Below the pieces are notes generated by a model. The model saw nothing but the letters and a program-made list of their open reading frames with translations. It made no database searches and was not told the origin of the DNA. A program made the translations under genes and the position numbers. A DNA stretch of 37,553 bases, taken from NCBI GenBank assembly GCA_947381435.1, contig CANCVE010000035.1:1-37553 (forward strand), read 5' to 3'. Source of the DNA: Chitinophagaceae bacterium. Its GTDB lineage: Bacteria > Bacteroidota > Bacteroidia > Chitinophagales > Chitinophagaceae. The first letter of the stretch is position 1; each line of letters opens with the position of its first letter. Positions 8,029-15,594 of the stretch are shown here, in pieces.

Positions 8029-8136
8029 GCCACAAAGACTCAAAGACCCAAAGGGGCACAAAGAAGAAAATAAGATTTAAACTTCTTTTTCTTTCTTTTT
8101 TCTTAGTGCTTCTTTGGGGCTTTGAGCCTTTGTGGC
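8029..8136. repeat. GCCACAAAG long inverted-repeat element
   Basis: The left arm 8029-8063 (GCCACAAAGACTCAAAGACC and onward) pairs with the right arm 8102-8136 (ending GAGCCTTTGTGGC) with 5 mismatches in 35. The loop is 38 bp and mostly A/T and pyrimidine-rich. It ends 8 bp from the stop of the DUF3127 gene and so can form a hairpin at the end of that transcript. GCCACAAAG-type repeats are familiar intergenic elements in Bacteroidota; no transposase is present here. Confidence 0.8.
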
Positions 8137-8144
8137 AAGATGCT

Positions 8145-8522
8145 TTAAAATGGCAAGTCGTCTACCATTTCATCTGGGGGAGGGGGTATATTCTTAAAAT
8201 CAGGTTCAGGCATACTGTCTTGCTGACCCATTTTCACTGTTTCTATTCTCCATGCATCAAGGTTGGTAATGTAGTTCTCTCTACCATCCTTCATCCATTT
8301 GCTTCCTTTCAGGTTAAAAGAAACCTTCACTTCTTCGCCTTGGCTAAACCTGTCTAGTATGCTGGTTTTATCTTGCACACACTGAAACTTCACGTAGTTA
8401 GTAATAATTCTACCGCCTATGTCTTCGCTTTTTTCAAGCACAAATTCTCTTGTTTTAAACGTTTCCGATCGTTGTACGGTGTCGTACTTGGCCAATAGTT
8501 TCCCTGTAATTTCGTAACTCAT
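8145..8522 (-). CDS. DUF3127 protein with SSB-like C-terminal tip
   Basis: A 125-residue cytoplasmic protein that matches the DUF3127 family of Bacteroidota: MSYEITGKLLAKYDTVQ, then TREFVLE, YVKFQCVQDKTSIL, GEEVKVSFNLKGSKW and NYITNLDAWRIE. This layout is consistent with a small OB-fold. The last residues are proline-rich and end in MVDDLPF, which resembles the acidic DDDIPF tip that bacterial single-stranded DNA-binding protein uses to dock repair and replication enzymes. A role in single-strand DNA or nucleoprotein handling is therefore plausible, but it is inferred. A -7-like box (TATATTTG, minus strand, 8542-8549) lies 20 bp upstream, at the edge of a repeat element. It is probably monocistronic. 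Confidence 0.85.
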   Translation of the reverse strand: MSYEITGKLLAKYDTVQRSETFKTREFVLEKSEDIGGRIITNYVKFQCVQDKTSILDRFSQGEEVKVSFNLKGSKWMKDGRENYITNLDAWRIETVKMGQQDSMPEPDFKNIPPPPDEMVDDLPF

Positions 8523-8559
8523 AATTATTTATTAAACAAGGCAAATATAGGAGATAGTA

Positions 8560-8601
8560 GATATGAGATATTAGATAGTAGATATGAGTTATTAGATATG
8601 A
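8560..8601. repeat. GATATGAGATATTAGATAGTA repeat, two 21-bp units
   Basis: Two adjacent 21-bp units, 8560-8580 and 8581-8601, both start GATATGAG and differ mainly in the last bases. Complementary words (CATATCTAATAACTCATA) follow at about 8682-8702, on the other side of a terminator, so the two parts can pair. This is the same word family as 1808-1880 and 22625-22656. Confidence 0.7.
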
Positions 8602-8616
8602 TAATTGTTTTTAAAT

Positions 8617-8658
8617 AAAGAGGCTGTTCAGAGTTTCTACCCTCCAAACAGCCTCTTT
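8617..8658 (-). terminator. Terminator of the 233-residue unknown gene
   Basis: Stem AAAGAGGCTGTT (8617-8628) pairs with AACAGCCTCTTT (8647-8658) around an 18-bp loop. Read on the minus strand it is followed by an A/T-rich tail (ATTTAAAAAC). It lies 57 bp past the stop of the upstream minus-strand gene. Confidence 0.75.
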
Positions 8659-8714
8659 CTTTTATACTCTCAAACTAATATCTCATATCTAATAACTCAT
8701 AACTTAAATCTAAT

Positions 8715-9416
8715 CTACACGTTTCCTTTTACTGCCACTGAGATAGTCTGACTCCAATGACCAATCTGTAAGTTTTGGTAACGAAAGATGATTTTATATT
8801 TCCAGATTTCCTCTACACCCAATGCTGGCAGTGCAGATTGATCACTGTAATCGGAGGCTGTACTTACATTATGAAAAATAAATCCAGCTCCTTTACCCGA
8901 GTCTTTCCACACTTCGAATGCATCATATCCGTTCAGGACAGTGTGCAACATTGGATGTCCACCACTCATTGATTTCAATGAAAGGCCTGGTGTTCCACTT
9001 GCCAATACTGTAGTACTCGGTTCGTCAAAAATACCCAAAGCCTTTGCAATATCTTCTGTTAGTTTCCCAGAATTTACACACACCTGCGCTATTTCCCTTA
9101 AAAGTCCTTCAATATTTGCATCACAAACAGGCGGTTTAATTGTTGGGTAAACAGGCAATTCGGGTAATGCACCCAAAACGTCAGTGCCATGACCATGCAA
9201 TACAAGGTTTTTATAGCTAGTAAAAGTGGTGGATCCCGTATGAATTTTACTATTCATATCCAATACAAAATCCAAGAATGCAATTCCCTTATCTAGCTTA
9301 TCAAGCAAAGCGGTTGGTACTTTTAGAAGTAATGCGTATTCTGATGAATACCCATTGCGAAATTTATGTAGTTGCACTGCTAACTTGTCTTCTGAACTTT
9401 CAATTAATATTCTCAT
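8715..9416 (-). CDS. Unknown protein with fibronectin-III-like C-terminus
   Basis: A 233-residue protein with no signal peptide or membrane segment. The N-terminal 95 residues are mixed alpha/beta with several Leu/Lys-rich helices (ALLLKVPTALLDKLDKGIAFLDF). The middle (about 100-135) is helical (IEGLLREIAQVCVNSGKLTEDIAKALGIF). The C-terminal 90 residues look like a beta-sandwich (FEVWKDSGKGAGFIFHN, IWKYKIIFRYQNLQIGHWS), much like one fibronectin-III domain. I do not recognise a named family. It is a single gene bounded by a terminator downstream and array 2 upstream. It may be an intracellular scaffold or binding protein, but no function is assigned. Confidence 0.75.
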   Translation of the reverse strand: MRILIESSEDKLAVQLHKFRNGYSSEYALLLKVPTALLDKLDKGIAFLDFVLDMNSKIHTGSTTFTSYKNLVLHGHGTDVLGALPELPVYPTIKPPVCDANIEGLLREIAQVCVNSGKLTEDIAKALGIFDEPSTTVLASGTPGLSLKSMSGGHPMLHTVLNGYDAFEVWKDSGKGAGFIFHNVSTASDYSDQSALPALGVEEIWKYKIIFRYQNLQIGHWSQTISVAVKGNV

Positions 9417-9549
9417 ATTGATTCATTTTAATAACTCACCTAAGTAAGCTTTTGTGATTGATAAATATTCTTTCTAATAAATGACTTAGTGATGATACTA
9501 TTGGATGGATTTAGGTTGAAACTGCAGTCTTGAGAAACTATTCTCCACT

Positions 9550-9717
9550 GAGTTTACTTTAAATCCCAGCGAGTTTACTCTAAACTCAACTGAGTTTGCT
9601 TTAAATTCCAGCGAGTTTACTTTAAATTCCATGGAGTTTACTTTAAACTCCAGCGAGTTTACTTTGAATCCCATGGAGTTTAGTTTAAACTCCAACGAGT
9701 TTAAGGTCTGCACTACC
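9550..9717. repeat. 21-bp dyad array 2 (core GAGTTTA-nnn-TAAACTC), 7-8 units
   Basis: Units start at 9550, 9571, 9592, 9613, 9634, 9655 and 9676, each exactly 21 bp, with a decayed eighth at 9697. The consensus is GAGTTTACTTTAAACTCC plus three variable bases (mostly AGC or ATG). Units 2, 5 and 7 contain a perfect 7-bp inverted repeat with a 3-bp centre (GAGTTTA and TAAACTC). The rest of this 575-bp divergent gap (9417-9549 and 9718-9991) shows no other gene or clear promoter. The minus strand is open and would read as a seven-residue repeat with EFKVN words, but the variable bases fall on all three codon positions. Confidence 0.92.
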
Positions 9718-10021
9718 CAATAAATTGTAAAATGAAAGCATTAAATGAAGGTGAGGCTATGCAGAAACAGTCTTTCTAAAGCCATACTGTTTCTCCGAAG
9801 ATGTAAAAGTAGTTGTATTGATATTCTTTGAAGGTTTATTTTTATTTGAAGATTATTGGGGAATGGAAAAGGTGTATTATTGTATTGGCGAAGGAGAACG
9901 GTTTCAGATATGTTTATAATACTCGCTGTTGTTGTGTCTTTTGACCAACAACTATAATGGCGATTTTGATTAATAAATAAAATGTTTAATAATGAATTGG
10001 ATAATTGGTAATAGCAATAAG

Positions 10022-10462
10022 ATGAGATATCACACAAATCTTTTCGAAATTACTAAACCCTTTAAAGAACAAATAGATAATTACAATTGGATACTTTCTG
10101 GCTTAGACTTATTAACTAATAAACTTTCTGATTTGCCTATAAATTTTGAGGGGGACTATTTTTTATTATCTCCTACTGATTTTAAAAAATTGGTTGAATC
10201 TAATACTCAAATTATTTGGGGAGTAATTCTTGGAGTTCCCCAAAATTTATCTATCTCTATTGATCTGGACAATTTACCTTTTGTAGAGGGAAATGATAAC
10301 ATTTGGCTGCCTGGCAATCTGCAGTTTAATTTTGCAGAGATTGAAATAGATTGTTTTGATAGTAGTTATACAATTATCAAATTTATATCAAAAGAACTAT
10401 CGCAGAAATTCAAAAACTATTTTGAAGAGGCAATCGAACTTGATAAATTTAATCAAAACTAA
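10022..10462 (+). CDS. Unknown small protein
   Basis: A 146-residue protein from the ATG at 10022 (MRYHTNLFEITKPF). The frame has an earlier ATG at 9992 that would add ten residues of no obvious character. It is AT-rich and acidic, with no signal peptide or membrane segment. Visible blocks are DNYNWILSGLD, INFEGDYFLLSPTDFKKLVES, TQIIWGVILGVPQNLSISID and a C-terminal helix (SKELSQKFKNYFEEAIELDKF). The style recalls small immunity-like or DUF proteins of accessory regions, but I recognise no family. It is followed after 16 bp by the YjbR gene and may be co-transcribed with it. No function is assigned. Confidence 0.65.
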   Translation: MRYHTNLFEITKPFKEQIDNYNWILSGLDLLTNKLSDLPINFEGDYFLLSPTDFKKLVESNTQIIWGVILGVPQNLSISIDLDNLPFVEGNDNIWLPGNLQFNFAEIEIDCFDSSYTIIKFISKELSQKFKNYFEEAIELDKFNQN

Positions 10463-10478
10463 ACCCTAGTTTTATACC

Positions 10479-10814
10479 ATGGATATAGAACAACTAAGAG
10501 ATTATTGTTTAAGCAAACCACTTACCGAAGAAGGATTACCTTTTGGGCCAAATGTATTGGTGTTTAAGGTAAAAGGTAAAATATTCCTGTTGGCTAGCTT
10601 GGATACGCCTCAACTGCAATTTAACGTGAAATGTAATCCTGACCTAGCCGAAGAACTGCGCGAACAATTTAGCTGTGTAATACCTGGCTTTCACATGAAT
10701 AAAAAGCATTGGAACACCATCATCCCCGATGGATCTGTATCTACTGCACAACTAAAAGAATGGATAGACCATTCTTATGACCTGATATTTAAATCGGTAA
10801 AGACAAAGGGTTAA
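10479..10814 (+). CDS. MmcQ/YjbR family protein
   Basis: A 111-residue protein of normal length for the MmcQ/YjbR family. Diagnostic blocks are the N-terminal helix MDIEQLRDYCLSKPLTEEGLPFG, the sheet VLVFKVKGKIFLLASLD, the NVKCNPDLAEELRE segment, PGFHMNKKHWNTIIPDGSV and the C-terminal helix LKEWIDHSYDLIFKSV. The family adopts a CyaY-like fold and is often labelled DNA-binding, though its biological role is poorly known. It lies 16 bp after an unknown gene and 48 bp before a toxin-antitoxin pair. The family call is firm. Confidence 0.9.
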   Translation: MDIEQLRDYCLSKPLTEEGLPFGPNVLVFKVKGKIFLLASLDTPQLQFNVKCNPDLAEELREQFSCVIPGFHMNKKHWNTIIPDGSVSTAQLKEWIDHSYDLIFKSVKTKG

Positions 10815-10862
10815 AGTACTTCTTTTAATTTCAATCCATCTAATTAGGCGTATATTTGAAAA

Positions 10863-11111
10863 ATGAGATTAATACTAGAAATACCCGATAAAAAAGCATC
10901 TGAGGTTTTGAGTGTATTAAACAAAATCCCTTACATAAAAATGAAGCCTGTAGAAGGCTCTGAGGCTTCAATTCCCATAAAAAAAGTACAAGATAATACA
11001 CACAAAGAAATTTTTTTGCAAGAGTTCAAGCAGGCAATAGAAGAAGTGAATTTGATAAAAGCTGGAAAAATGAAAGGAATTGATGCCAAAGACCTATTAA
11101 ATGAACTATAA
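10863..11111 (+). CDS. Antitoxin-like protein of a type II TA pair
   Basis: An 82-residue, charged protein. The start (MRLILEIPDKKASEVLSVLNKIPYIKM) is a beta-strand plus helix, and the second half is a long helix (EIFLQEFKQAIEEVNLIKAGKMKGIDAKDLLNEL) of the kind that wraps a RelE/ParE toxin. It has no clear ribbon-helix-helix or HTH signature, so the DNA-binding part is uncertain. Its last 11 bp overlap the start of the RelE/ParE-like gene, the typical translational coupling of antitoxin-toxin operons. Identification rests mainly on this context. Confidence 0.8.
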   Translation: MRLILEIPDKKASEVLSVLNKIPYIKMKPVEGSEASIPIKKVQDNTHKEIFLQEFKQAIEEVNLIKAGKMKGIDAKDLLNEL

Positions 11112-11427
11112 GTTCATAGCTACTCCGACTTTTAGACAAGGGCTGAAAAGATTGTCAAAAAAATTTAGTTCGCTAAAAGATGAATATGCCGCTTTATTGG
11201 ACGAATTAGAGAAAACCCCAACCATGGGTACTCCAATTGGAAGTAAATGTTTCAAAATAAGACTCGCCGTAGCATCAAAGGGAAAGGGTAAGAGTGGCGG
11301 TGCGAGAGTTATCACTCACGTAATTATTGAGGAGACTACAATTTTTCTATTAGACATTTATGATAAATCTGAACAAAGCAATATCAGAGATAAAGAACTC
11401 CAAGAACTATTAAAGGACTTGAACTAA
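11101..11427 (+). CDS. RelE/ParE-superfamily toxin
   Basis: A 108-residue basic protein. YKFIATPTFRQGLKRLSKKFSSLKDEYAALLDELEK is the two-helix N-terminal hairpin of the RelE/ParE fold. KCFKIRLAVASKGKGKSGGARVITHVI and TIFLLDIYDKSEQSNI are the central sheet, including the family-typical Y-x-K near the end. RelE-type members cut mRNA on the ribosome and ParE-type members inhibit gyrase; the sequence alone does not decide, though the K-x-R-x-A/GGARV arrangement is closer to RelE/HigB-like mRNA interferases. It overlaps the antitoxin gene by 11 bp. Its stop is separated by one base from the stop of convergent birA, so read-through into birA antisense is likely. Confidence 0.82.
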   Translation: MNYKFIATPTFRQGLKRLSKKFSSLKDEYAALLDELEKTPTMGTPIGSKCFKIRLAVASKGKGKSGGARVITHVIIEETTIFLLDIYDKSEQSNIRDKELQELLKDLN

Positions 11428-11428
11428 A

Positions 11429-12205
11429 CTATACCCATTCCACTTCTCCAAAAGTAAAAGAATCTTGGATGGCATTATCTATCAAAAGCTGCCCATATTC
11501 GTTCACCTCTTTAATGGTTGCCTCGAAAGTGATATTACCTTTTCGTAAAAGCACTTTTTCATTACGCCTAAATAAATGCTGGTTGTATTCTAGTAGAAGT
11601 TCTTGGTAATTCCCAAGTTTTAGCTGTTGATAACGCTTTTCTAAACTCGCACATAATTCCTTAGCTAAGGCTACTGTATCGAAGGTTTTGCCCGTTATTT
11701 GTTTTAGAGAAACAGGATTTTTAAGTTCAGGGGAAAAAGCTGTTTGGTTAATATTCATCCCAATGCCTACCACCGCCCATTGCCATTCTTGACCTCTAAT
11801 GGTATTTTCTATTAAAATTCCTGCTGCCTTTCTGTCACGCCAGTAAATATCATTTGGCCATTTTATAACCGTTTCTTCTCCAGCATATTGGGCTAAAAAG
11901 TCTTTACAGGCAAGGGCAACACTTACACTAAACAAAAATTGATTGTTTAATGATAGAAAAGACGTGTCAACAATGCTCGAAAAGATGATGTTAGTACTCG
12001 GCTCTGTGAGCCATTGCTTGCCACGTTGCCCCTTTCCGGCAGTCTGGCTATGTGCAAAATAGGTTGCACCATGTTCAGCCAAATTAGCCTGAATTAATTC
12101 AATGGCATAACTATTGGTACTGGAAATCTCAATTAATTCAAAAAAAGATGCTCCAATTGGAGATTTTATCGGATTAAGAACTTTATTAGTAATAAAAGGC
12201 GACAA
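11429..12205 (-). CDS. birA: Biotin-[acetyl-CoA-carboxylase] ligase
   Basis: A 258-residue class I biotin protein ligase (no DNA-binding N-terminus). It makes biotinyl-AMP and transfers biotin to the carrier lysine of acetyl-CoA and other carboxylases in the cytoplasm. SSTNSYA (28-34) binds the ligand, GKGQRGKQW (from Gly57) is the adenylate loop, KWPNDIYW (about 115-122) and AAGILIEN are core motifs, and VVGIGMNINQ follows. A small C-terminal SH3-like domain closes the protein. No in-frame ATG exists before the catalytic domain. Upstream the frame runs to a TAA at 12245-12247 with only non-AUG options, so the start is probably TTG at 12205. A -7-like TACCTTCG (minus strand, 12226-12233) lies about 20 bp upstream. 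Confidence 0.93.
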   Translation of the reverse strand: MSPFITNKVLNPIKSPIGASFFELIEISSTNSYAIELIQANLAEHGATYFAHSQTAGKGQRGKQWLTEPSTNIIFSSIVDTSFLSLNNQFLFSVSVALACKDFLAQYAGEETVIKWPNDIYWRDRKAAGILIENTIRGQEWQWAVVGIGMNINQTAFSPELKNPVSLKQITGKTFDTVALAKELCASLEKRYQQLKLGNYQELLLEYNQHLFRRNEKVLLRKGNITFEATIKEVNEYGQLLIDNAIQDSFTFGEVEWV

Positions 12206-12403
12206 AGAAGTATTATTTTTGAAGCCGAAGGTAAAAGGAAGTTGTTAAATAAAGATGGACTGTTTGAAATAACAAACAATTTTATTCTTCAATTTGTGAT
12301 TATTAATCGGTAACAAATATTTAATACTTTTACTTTAAAATATTTATTACAAACAAACGTTTACCTATTAGTAAACAAAAATTTATTCATTAAAATTTCG
12401 CAA

Positions 12404-12805
12404 TTGTTGGAACAACTCACATCTACAGAATCTCGTACTAAAAGCATAACTAAGCTTACTAAGAACTCCAAAATATTCAAGACAATTATTTCTGCTATTG
12501 AAGATAAAAAAGGGTCGGGCATTGTAAGTCTCGACTTAAGAAAAATACCAGAAGCAGTAGCAGACTTTTTTATTGTTTGTGAAGCATCTTCTACTACACA
12601 AGTTAAAGCAATAGGCGATTTCATAGAATATAAAGTGAAGGAACTGTGTGGAGAAAACCCATACAAAAACGAAGGAAAAGCAACAGGTCAGTGGGTGCTG
12701 ATAGACTACGTAACTATTGTAATACACGTGATGCACCCTGAAGCAAGAAGTTTTTATAAATTGGAAGATATGTGGAGCGATGCAATTGCTCAAACACACG
12801 GATAA
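12404..12805 (+). CDS. rsfS: Ribosomal silencing factor RsfS
   Basis: A 133-residue protein of the RsfS/Iojap family. It binds ribosomal protein uL14 on the large subunit and blocks subunit joining under starvation. The fold core is complete: FKTIISAIEDKKGSGIVSLDLRKIPEAVADFFIVCEASSTTQVKAI, then GQWVLIDYVTIVIHVMHPEARSFYKLEDMWSDA. The N-terminal 25 residues are a variable lead (TKSITKLTKNSKIF). No ATG is in frame upstream of the conserved part, so translation likely starts at a TTG (12404 or 12407). It diverges from birA and is 76 bp upstream of ftsH, an order common in this phylum. Confidence 0.93.
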   Translation: MLEQLTSTESRTKSITKLTKNSKIFKTIISAIEDKKGSGIVSLDLRKIPEAVADFFIVCEASSTTQVKAIGDFIEYKVKELCGENPYKNEGKATGQWVLIDYVTIVIHVMHPEARSFYKLEDMWSDAIAQTHG

Positions 12806-12881
12806 AATTGAAATTTAACAATTCATAATTATAGTAATAAGACTATAGGAACTATTTTTATTTTGAAGCAATAGCATAATC

Positions 12882-14951
12882 ATGGCAATAGAAGAGAAGG
12901 ATAAGGAAAAACAACCATCTAAAATACCATTCACCAATTTTGGCGATGACAAGGATAAGTCGTCTCGCAAACCACCGAAATTTAATATTTATTGGATTTA
13001 TGGGTTGATTTTCGCTGTATTGGTAGGTTCTACATTTATAAAGAACAGCCCAGATTTAACTAAAACTACCGAGCAAGAGTTTCTCAACGAAATGCTTGCA
13101 AAAGGAGATGTGGTAAAGTTGGAACCAGTAACAAACAAGGAATTAGTAAGAATATATATCAAGAGCGATAGTATCAATAAAGAATTCTACATTAAGAAAT
13201 TCAATGGTCATCGTGATGCAAGTACGGCAAAAGGAGTTCCTTTATTTTATTTTAAAATATACGATTGGGCTGCATTTACTACCAATTTGAATGAATTTTA
13301 TAAGAATCACCCAGAAGTTGCAAAAGTAGCTACAGACCCTACTGAAGATCAAGATTGGTTTGGGCCAGCTTCAAGCTATTTAGTTTCCATAGTAATTTTT
13401 GTAGGTATCTGGGTTTTATTGATGCGCAAAATGGGCGGTGGTGGACCTGGTGGCGGTGGACCAGGCGGTATCTTCAATATTGGAAAATCTAAGGCTACTT
13501 TATTTGATAAGGGCGCTAAGGTTAACATCAACTTCGGTGATGTTGCAGGTTTGGATGAAGCCAAGGTAGAGGTAATGGAAATAGTGGATTTCTTAAAGAA
13601 TCCAAAGAAATATACAGCCTTAGGTGGTAAGATTCCGAAGGGAGCATTATTAATAGGACCTCCAGGTACTGGTAAAACCTTGCTAGCAAAAGCAATGGCT
13701 GGTGAGGCACAAGTTCCTTTCTTTAGCTTGAGCGGTAGCGACTTTGTTGAAATGTTTGTGGGTGTGGGTGCAAGCCGTGTGAGAGATTTGTTTAAACAAG
13801 CTAGAGAAAAAGCACCTTGTATCATATTTATAGATGAAATTGACGCCATAGGTCGTGCACGCGGTAAAAACGTGATGATGAGTAATGATGAAAGGGAAAA
13901 CACCTTGAATCAGCTATTGGTGGAAATGGACGGATTTGGTGGCGATACCGGTATCATTATACTGGCTGCTACAAATAGGCCAGATGTATTAGATAGCGCA
14001 TTACTAAGACCAGGTCGTTTTGATAGACAAATTAGTATCGACAAGCCAGATGTAAAAGGCCGCGAAGCAATATTTAAAGTGCATTTATTGCCTATCAAGG
14101 TTAGTGAAACTTTGGATGTAACTAAATTGGCTGAACAAACGCCGGGTTTTGCTGGTGCAGATATTGCCAATGTATGTAATGAAGCTGCTTTGATAGCTGC
14201 CCGTAAGGACAAGCAAGCGGTAGAGATGATAGATTTTCAGGATGCAATTGATAGGGTAATTGGTGGATTGGAAAAGAAGAATAAAATCATCGCTCCGCAC
14301 GAAAAGGAAATCATTGCTTATCACGAAGCTGGTCATGCGGTTTGTGGTTGGTTCTTAGAACATGCTTATCCATTGTTGAAGGTAACCATCGTGCCAAGAG
14401 GAACTGCGGCTTTGGGTTATGCTCAATATACCCCAACTGAACAGTACTTGTATAATGAAGACCAATTGATGGATCAGATTTGTATGACTTTGGGCGGAAG
14501 GGCAAGTGAACAAATCTTCTTCGGAAAGATTTCTACCGGTGCAAGCAATGACTTGCAACAAATTACCAGAATGGCGTATGGAATGGTTACCGCTTATGGT
14601 ATGAGCGATAAGATTGGTAATGTAAGCTTCTACGATCCTACACAAGAAAACACTTTCACCAAGCCATTTAGTGAGGGTACTGGTAAGATAATAGACGAAG
14701 AAGTAAAGACGATTATTGATAGAGCATATCAGTTAACCATAGAACTACTAACTTTAAGAAAGAATGAAGTAGAGATATTGGCAAAAGAACTTTTATCTAA
14801 AGAAGTTTTACATAAGAGTGATGTGGAAATTCTTATTGGTAAACGTCCTTTTGAGCCTAAGAAAATCTTGGAAGCAGAACCAGAAGTGGTTATTGCTCCA
14901 CCTGAAACTACTATTGTAACAGCAACTAGTACTGATGAATTAGCTGACTAA
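12882..14951 (+). CDS. ftsH: ATP-dependent zinc metalloprotease FtsH
   Basis: A 689-residue membrane-anchored AAA+ protease that degrades misfolded membrane proteins and short-lived regulators. The layout is a short cytoplasmic tail, TM1 (about 36-53, [15 protein letters not shown]), a periplasmic domain, TM2 (about 165-181, [17 protein letters not shown]), a Gly/Pro-rich linker, the AAA module and the peptidase. Walker A is GPPGTGKT (259-266), Walker B is FIDEID with Asp318/Glu319, and the second region of homology is [20 protein letters not shown]. Zinc site HEAGH is at 481-485, with a third ligand at Asp557 (SNDLQQ). The C-terminal tail is Pro/Thr-rich. The stop overlaps the ATG of the next gene (TAATG), implying coupled translation. 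Confidence 0.97.
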   Translation: MAIEEKDKEKQPSKIPFTNFGDDKDKSSRKPPKFNIYWIYGLIFAVLVGSTFIKNSPDLTKTTEQEFLNEMLAKGDVVKLEPVTNKELVRIYIKSDSINKEFYIKKFNGHRDASTAKGVPLFYFKIYDWAAFTTNLNEFYKNHPEVAKVATDPTEDQDWFGPASSYLVSIVIFVGIWVLLMRKMGGGGPGGGGPGGIFNIGKSKATLFDKGAKVNINFGDVAGLDEAKVEVMEIVDFLKNPKKYTALGGKIPKGALLIGPPGTGKTLLAKAMAGEAQVPFFSLSGSDFVEMFVGVGASRVRDLFKQAREKAPCIIFIDEIDAIGRARGKNVMMSNDERENTLNQLLVEMDGFGGDTGIIILAATNRPDVLDSALLRPGRFDRQISIDKPDVKGREAIFKVHLLPIKVSETLDVTKLAEQTPGFAGADIANVCNEAALIAARKDKQAVEMIDFQDAIDRVIGGLEKKNKIIAPHEKEIIAYHEAGHAVCGWFLEHAYPLLKVTIVPRGTAALGYAQYTPTEQYLYNEDQLMDQICMTLGGRASEQIFFGKISTGASNDLQQITRMAYGMVTAYGMSDKIGNVSFYDPTQENTFTKPFSEGTGKIIDEEVKTIIDRAYQLTIELLTLRKNEVEILAKELLSKEVLHKSDVEILIGKRPFEPKKILEAEPEVVIAPPETTIVTATSTDELAD

Positions 14952-15580
14952 TGAGTAATTCGAGAGAAAAAATATTAAGCAAAGTAAGACAGGCACTATC
15001 TAGTAAGGTACCTGTTCCTTTTGAAGGAATAAATCCTTCAGAAAGTGTTTTTCATTCTTCATCCGAAGAGTTGGAATTAGAATTTGCAGAAAACTTTACC
15101 AAACTCCAAGGTAAGTTTTGTTACTGTGCATCGAATGAGGAACTAGTTGAAAGTTTGAAAGAACTAGCTGCAATTAGAAAATGGACAAACATTTATTGTG
15201 TAGAAGATAACCTGAAACAAAATCTACAAACTAGTGGATTTGAGAACCTTACTAATTCAGATTTAAAAAGCAGCGATGCTTCCATCACTACCTGCGAAGC
15301 TTTAATAGCCCGAACAGGGAGTATGCTTTTAAGCAGCGCATCGCAAAGTGGTAGAACGGTTAGTGTTTACGCGCCTATACATATTTGTATTGCCTACACC
15401 AGTCAGTTAGTTTATGACATAAAAGACGGTTTATCATTCATCAAAATAAAATACAAAGGAAATATTCCTTCCCTTATTTCATTGGCAACGGGGCCTAGCC
15501 GTACTGCCGATATAGAAAAAACATTAGTAGTTGGCGTTCATGGTCCAAAAGAAGTCTTTTGCTTTTTGGTAAACGACTAA
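14951..15580 (+). CDS. LUD-domain (LutC/YkgG-like) protein
   Basis: A 209-residue cytoplasmic protein matching the LUD domain: SREKILSKVRQAL at the N-terminus, SDASITTCEALIARTGSMLLSS in the middle, and YTSQLVYDIKDGLSFI, LISLATGPSRTADIEKTLVVGVHGPKEVFCFLV at the end. The family includes LutC, a subunit of the LutABC lactate oxidase. The partner genes lutA and lutB (iron-sulfur proteins) are absent here, so it either works with remote partners or has another role. Its ATG overlaps the ftsH stop by one base, and lpxH follows after 14 bp, so it is in the same operon. Confidence 0.88.
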   Translation: MSNSREKILSKVRQALSSKVPVPFEGINPSESVFHSSSEELELEFAENFTKLQGKFCYCASNEELVESLKELAAIRKWTNIYCVEDNLKQNLQTSGFENLTNSDLKSSDASITTCEALIARTGSMLLSSASQSGRTVSVYAPIHICIAYTSQLVYDIKDGLSFIKIKYKGNIPSLISLATGPSRTADIEKTLVVGVHGPKEVFCFLVND

Positions 15581-15594
15581 TTTAAGAATATTAC

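Noticed and set aside
7926-8357. 143-residue plus-strand ORF
   Set aside because: It runs antisense through the starts and ends of two well-supported genes and through the GCCACAAAG hairpin element.
9498-9713. 71-residue minus-strand ORF over array 2
   Set aside because: It is fully explained by the tandem repeat. Kept as a question in the findings but not called as a gene.
9741-10037. 98-residue minus-strand ORF in the divergent gap
   Set aside because: Serine/leucine/asparagine-rich with no domain; it overlaps the start of a better supported plus-strand gene.
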